From positions 34,872-98,871 of the forward strand of contig CALBNV010000048.1 of the NCBI GenBank assembly GCA_937896895.1: a DNA stretch of 64,000 nucleotides, in the 5' to 3' direction. How positions within the stretch are numbered: the first letter of the stretch is position 1; each line of letters opens with the position of its first letter. The DNA is from an uncultured Bacteroidales bacterium (lineage in GTDB: Bacteria > Bacteroidota > Bacteroidia > Bacteroidales > F082). A model generated the notes under the pieces. The model was not told the DNA's origin and ran no database searches. It saw only the letters and a program-made list of their open reading frames with translations. Positions 61,651 through 64,000 of this stretch are shown one piece after another. Position numbers and translations under genes: made by a program.

Positions 61651-61902
61651 ATGAATACACTCACGGTAAGAGATTTCAGAAACAGGATGGCTGCCGCATT
61701 TGATATGACGGATGCCGGTGAAAATATTTTTATCAGAAGGGGGGATAAAATTTATGCCATTGTTTCTGTCAGTAATGAAGATTTGACAATATCGTCATCT
61801 TTGCAGTTGAAGATTGACAAGGCACGAAGTGAGTTTGAAAGCGGTGAGGCTGTTACATTCAAATCTGCCGCGGAAGCCCAAAAATGGATGGACGAACTAT
61901 GA
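61651..61902 (+). CDS. Phd/YefM-like antitoxin
   Basis: An 83-residue protein beginning MNTLTVRDFRNRMAAAFDMT, with RRGDKIYAIVSV, which fits a Phd/YefM-type antitoxin fold (DNA-binding N-terminus, toxin-binding C-terminus). The stop overlaps an ATG at 61899 (ATGA), the usual coupling to a toxin gene; the toxin is truncated. ATG 61651 is chosen over the non-ATG codon at 61630. Confidence 0.7.
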   Translation: MNTLTVRDFRNRMAAAFDMTDAGENIFIRRGDKIYAIVSVSNEDLTISSSLQLKIDKARSEFESGEAVTFKSAAEAQKWMDEL

Positions 61903-61982
61903 AGTATAGCATCTCATATTCAAAGGATGCAGTAAGGGTTTTGAAGAAATGGAAAAAGTCGAATCCGATTGATGATAAATGA
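61899..61982 (+). pseudogene. Truncated RelE/YoeB-type toxin
   Basis: Only 27 codons: MKYSISYSKDAVRVLKKWKK then SNPIDDK and stop. The first 23 residues match the start of RelE/YoeB-type toxins, which are normally about 85-95 residues; the catalytic C-terminal part is gone. The break lies about 30 bases before the second copy of the 16-base direct repeat. Confidence 0.6.
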
Positions 61983-62010
61983 GTTTAGCCCGGAAAATTT
62001 GAAAGGTTCT

Positions 62011-62026
62011 GCGCAATCTGCGGGGA
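62011..62026. repeat. 16-base direct repeat GCGCAATCTGCGGGGA (copy 2)
   Basis: Second exact copy, 8 bases before the -7 box of the next gene. Confidence 0.85.
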
Positions 62027-62033
62027 AATTTCC

Positions 62034-62041
62034 TACCTTTG
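62034..62041 (+). promoter_or_regulatory. -7 box TACCTTTG for the PEGA/FGE gene
   Basis: Plus-strand TACCTTTG followed by CAGCC, 55 bases before ATG 62096. Confidence 0.6.
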
Positions 62042-62095
62042 CAGCCGGAAAAGGTTAAAAGTTAAAAGAGTAAAGTTAAAAGAGGATGACGCACT

Positions 62096-63949
62096 ATGAA
62101 ACACATTGAAACACATTCATTCACATTGTCTTGCATCACATTTTTAATCGCATTGCTTTGCATCACGTTTTTGAGCATAACATCACAGGCGCAGAACACG
62201 TCGCCGGTGTATGTCGTTGAGTTCAACAAGATACAGAACGGCATCATGGACGAGGGCAAGCTGCAGAAGAACCAGCTTACAGACTACGACGACAACCCTG
62301 TCTGCTTGGTGAAGGTGAAGTCGCAGGGCTTCGACGAGGCGACGTTGCAGAAGCTCGTCTTCGTGCCGCGCAACGTCATGATAATGCACAAGGCGTACGA
62401 GAACGGCGAGTATCGTCTGTACGTCTCGTCGAGGAAGCCGGGTTCGATATTGATAAAGTACCAGGGCGAATACGAGTTCAAGCTGCCTTACAACCTCGAG
62501 CCGAAGAAGATCTACGAGTTGATTCTCGGCATGGAGACGGCGACTCTCAACATCATCACCACGCCCGACAACGCGGTGATATATATTGACAATGAAAAAG
62601 TTGGGGCTGGTTTTGCGAGCAAGTCAGTTTCCATTGGCGCGGAGCATAAATACAAGGTTGAATGCGAAGATTATATAACTGAAGAAAACACGATAACGTT
62701 CACGCAGAGTGAGAGGAAAGAGATAGAGGTTGAGTTGAGGCCGAATTTCGGCTACATCACCATAGGCAGCACGCCTTCAGGCGCGGAGGTTTATGTTGAC
62801 GAGAGGAAGGTCGGCGTGACACCTTACCAAGGCAAGAAGATAAAGCGTGGGCAGCACATGGTTGAGGTGAGACTGGCTGGTTACAAGTCAAAGGTGGAGA
62901 TGATTTCTGTTAAGGCGGGCGATTTCAACACGCAGTTGCAAGACGTTGTTCTCGAAGCAGTTAAAGTTGCGACGGGCACCATAGTTCTTGAGTCTAACCC
63001 TTCGGGCGCGGTGATTACGATAGACGGACGGCAGTACGGGCAGACGCCGAAGACGCTGACGGAGTTCCCCGCCGGGACATACACGGTGTATTTCACCAAG
63101 GAGGGCTACCAGAACCTCGCGCAGAACCTTGACCTCAAGGACGGCGGGCGCGAGACGCTGTCGGTGACGATGAGCAAGACAACCGCGCAGCAACAGGTTG
63201 TACAGCAGCCCGTGCCGATGGGCGGCAACAACACACAGCCGTCCGGCTCCAATGGGCAGAACAAGACCTTCACAGTGAACGGCGTCTCGTTCGAGATGGT
63301 TGCTGTTAAGGGCGGCACGTTCACCATGGGCGGCACTTCGGAACAGGGAAGTGACGCATTCGGTAGTGAGAAGCCTACCCACAGCGTGACGTTGGGCGAC
63401 TACTACATCGGTAAGTTCGAGGTTACTCAGGAGCTTTGGGAGGCTGTGATGGGGAGCAACCCGAGTTATTTCAAGGGGAGCAAACTTCCTGTGGAGAGTG
63501 TAAGCTGGTACGACTGCCAGGAGTTCATCACAAAGCTGAACAGCCTGACGGGGGCGAACTTCCGCCTGCCGACTGAGGCGGAGTGGGAGTATGCTGCCCG
63601 CGGGGGAAACAAGAGCCGTGGTTACAAGTACAGCGGTAGCAACAGCATAGGCGATGTGGCGTGGTACGCATACAACAGCTGGAGCAAGACCCATGCCGTA
63701 GGCACGAAGTCGCCGAATGAGCTTGGCATCTACGACATGAGCGGCAACGTTAGGGAGTGGTGTCAGGACTGGTACGGGAGCTACGGGAGCGGTTCGCAGA
63801 CGAACCCTCAGGGACCGTCGTCCGGCTCTTACCGCGTGAATCGTGGCGGTTGCTGGGTCATCAACGCGAGGCGCTGCCGTGTGTCGCACCATAACTACGG
63901 CACGCCCGGCCGCAGGTTCACCGATGTGGGCCTGCGCCTGGTTCAATAA
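62096..63949 (+). CDS. Exported PEGA-repeat protein with FGE-sulfatase-like domain
   Basis: A 617-residue protein. An N-terminal hydrophobic stretch (SCITFLIALLCITFLSITS) acts as signal or anchor, with a Gln-Ala-Gln cleavage site. Residues about 155-365 hold three PEGA-type repeats: LNIITTPDNAVIYIDNEKVG, ITIGSTPSGAEVYVDERKVG and IVLESNPSGAVITIDGRQYG. A Gln/Asn-rich linker follows (about 365-395). The C-terminal domain resembles the formylglycine-generating enzyme/SUMF1 fold: GGTFTMGGTSEQGSDAFGSE, YYIGKFEVTQELWEAVMGSN, FRLPTEAEWEYAARGGNKSR, YDMSGNVREWCQDWYG and VGLRLVQ. No copper-binding Cys pair of aerobic FGE is evident, and many FGE-like domains of this type are not catalytic. The 3' end is 51 bases from the window edge. 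Confidence 0.88.
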   Translation: MKHIETHSFTLSCITFLIALLCITFLSITSQAQNTSPVYVVEFNKIQNGIMDEGKLQKNQLTDYDDNPVCLVKVKSQGFDEATLQKLVFVPRNVMIMHKAYENGEYRLYVSSRKPGSILIKYQGEYEFKLPYNLEPKKIYELILGMETATLNIITTPDNAVIYIDNEKVGAGFASKSVSIGAEHKYKVECEDYITEENTITFTQSERKEIEVELRPNFGYITIGSTPSGAEVYVDERKVGVTPYQGKKIKRGQHMVEVRLAGYKSKVEMISVKAGDFNTQLQDVVLEAVKVATGTIVLESNPSGAVITIDGRQYGQTPKTLTEFPAGTYTVYFTKEGYQNLAQNLDLKDGGRETLSVTMSKTTAQQQVVQQPVPMGGNNTQPSGSNGQNKTFTVNGVSFEMVAVKGGTFTMGGTSEQGSDAFGSEKPTHSVTLGDYYIGKFEVTQELWEAVMGSNPSYFKGSKLPVESVSWYDCQEFITKLNSLTGANFRLPTEAEWEYAARGGNKSRGYKYSGSNSIGDVAWYAYNSWSKTHAVGTKSPNELGIYDMSGNVREWCQDWYGSYGSGSQTNPQGPSSGSYRVNRGGCWVINARRCRVSHHNYGTPGRRFTDVGLRLVQ

Positions 63950-64000
63950 TTCTTGAGATTGCGACAAGAGACAGGGAGAGACAGCAGTGCGGTGCGAAGT

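Overview
The window looks like a chromosome segment of an anaerobic member of the Bacteroidota, most likely order Bacteroidales. The evidence is: type IX secretion (T9SS) C-terminal domains, gingipain-like C25 proteases, BspA-like leucine-rich-repeat (LRR) proteins, DUF4143 ATPases, both a Na+-NQR and an Rnf operon, a tmRNA whose tag reads GENNYALAA, and a TAnnTTTG -7 promoter box ahead of many genes. Nothing here supports a genus-level call.

Layout. 1-2.7 kb: the end of a membrane/thioredoxin-like gene, then a T9SS-exported protein followed by a small protein with an anchor-like C-terminus. 2.9-17 kb: an accessory region in which secreted LRR or related proteins sharing one C-terminal tail (GEMG, CxxC, LYNPEKVEF) alternate with AAA/DUF4143 ATPases. 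Several members are broken by deletion, frameshift or rearrangement, and short tandem repeats fill the gaps. A radical SAM gene sits among them. 17-22.3 kb: a DUF2027/Smr protein, an AbiEii-like nucleotidyltransferase pair, tRNA-Arg, tmRNA, a LOG-family enzyme, tRNA-Gly, tRNA-Val, and two tandem YafQ-type toxin-antitoxin modules.

22.4-34.6 kb: housekeeping and envelope genes: MFS transporter, M16 peptidase, rsmG, LysM-glucosaminidase, uvrA, lytic transglycosylase, dihydrolipoyl dehydrogenase. 35-36.2 kb: a lipoprotein and a winged-helix gene relic. 36.2-51.8 kb (all minus strand, gaps of 27 bases or less except the two largest genes' own borders): C25 protease, cation:proton antiporter, C25 protease, then nqrABCDEF. 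52-54.9 kb: a helicase-less type ISP-like restriction-modification enzyme with an AT-rich patch in its likely specificity region. 55-61.4 kb: an Ig-like lipoprotein and rnfBCDGEA. 61.6-64 kb: an orphan antitoxin with a truncated toxin between 16-base direct repeats, and a PEGA/formylglycine-generating-enzyme-like secreted protein.

How it fits together. Nqr and Rnf are both ion-pumping redox complexes, one feeding the quinone pool from NADH and the other linked to ferredoxin and NADH. The C25 and M16 peptidases, T9SS cargo and LRR proteins describe a cell that degrades protein outside the cell and presents repeat-rich surface proteins. The 2.9-17 kb region carries the clearest signs of recent recombination and gene decay, and the shared tail there is the best candidate for something undescribed. 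All functions are inferred from sequence motifs read by eye; no database search was run.
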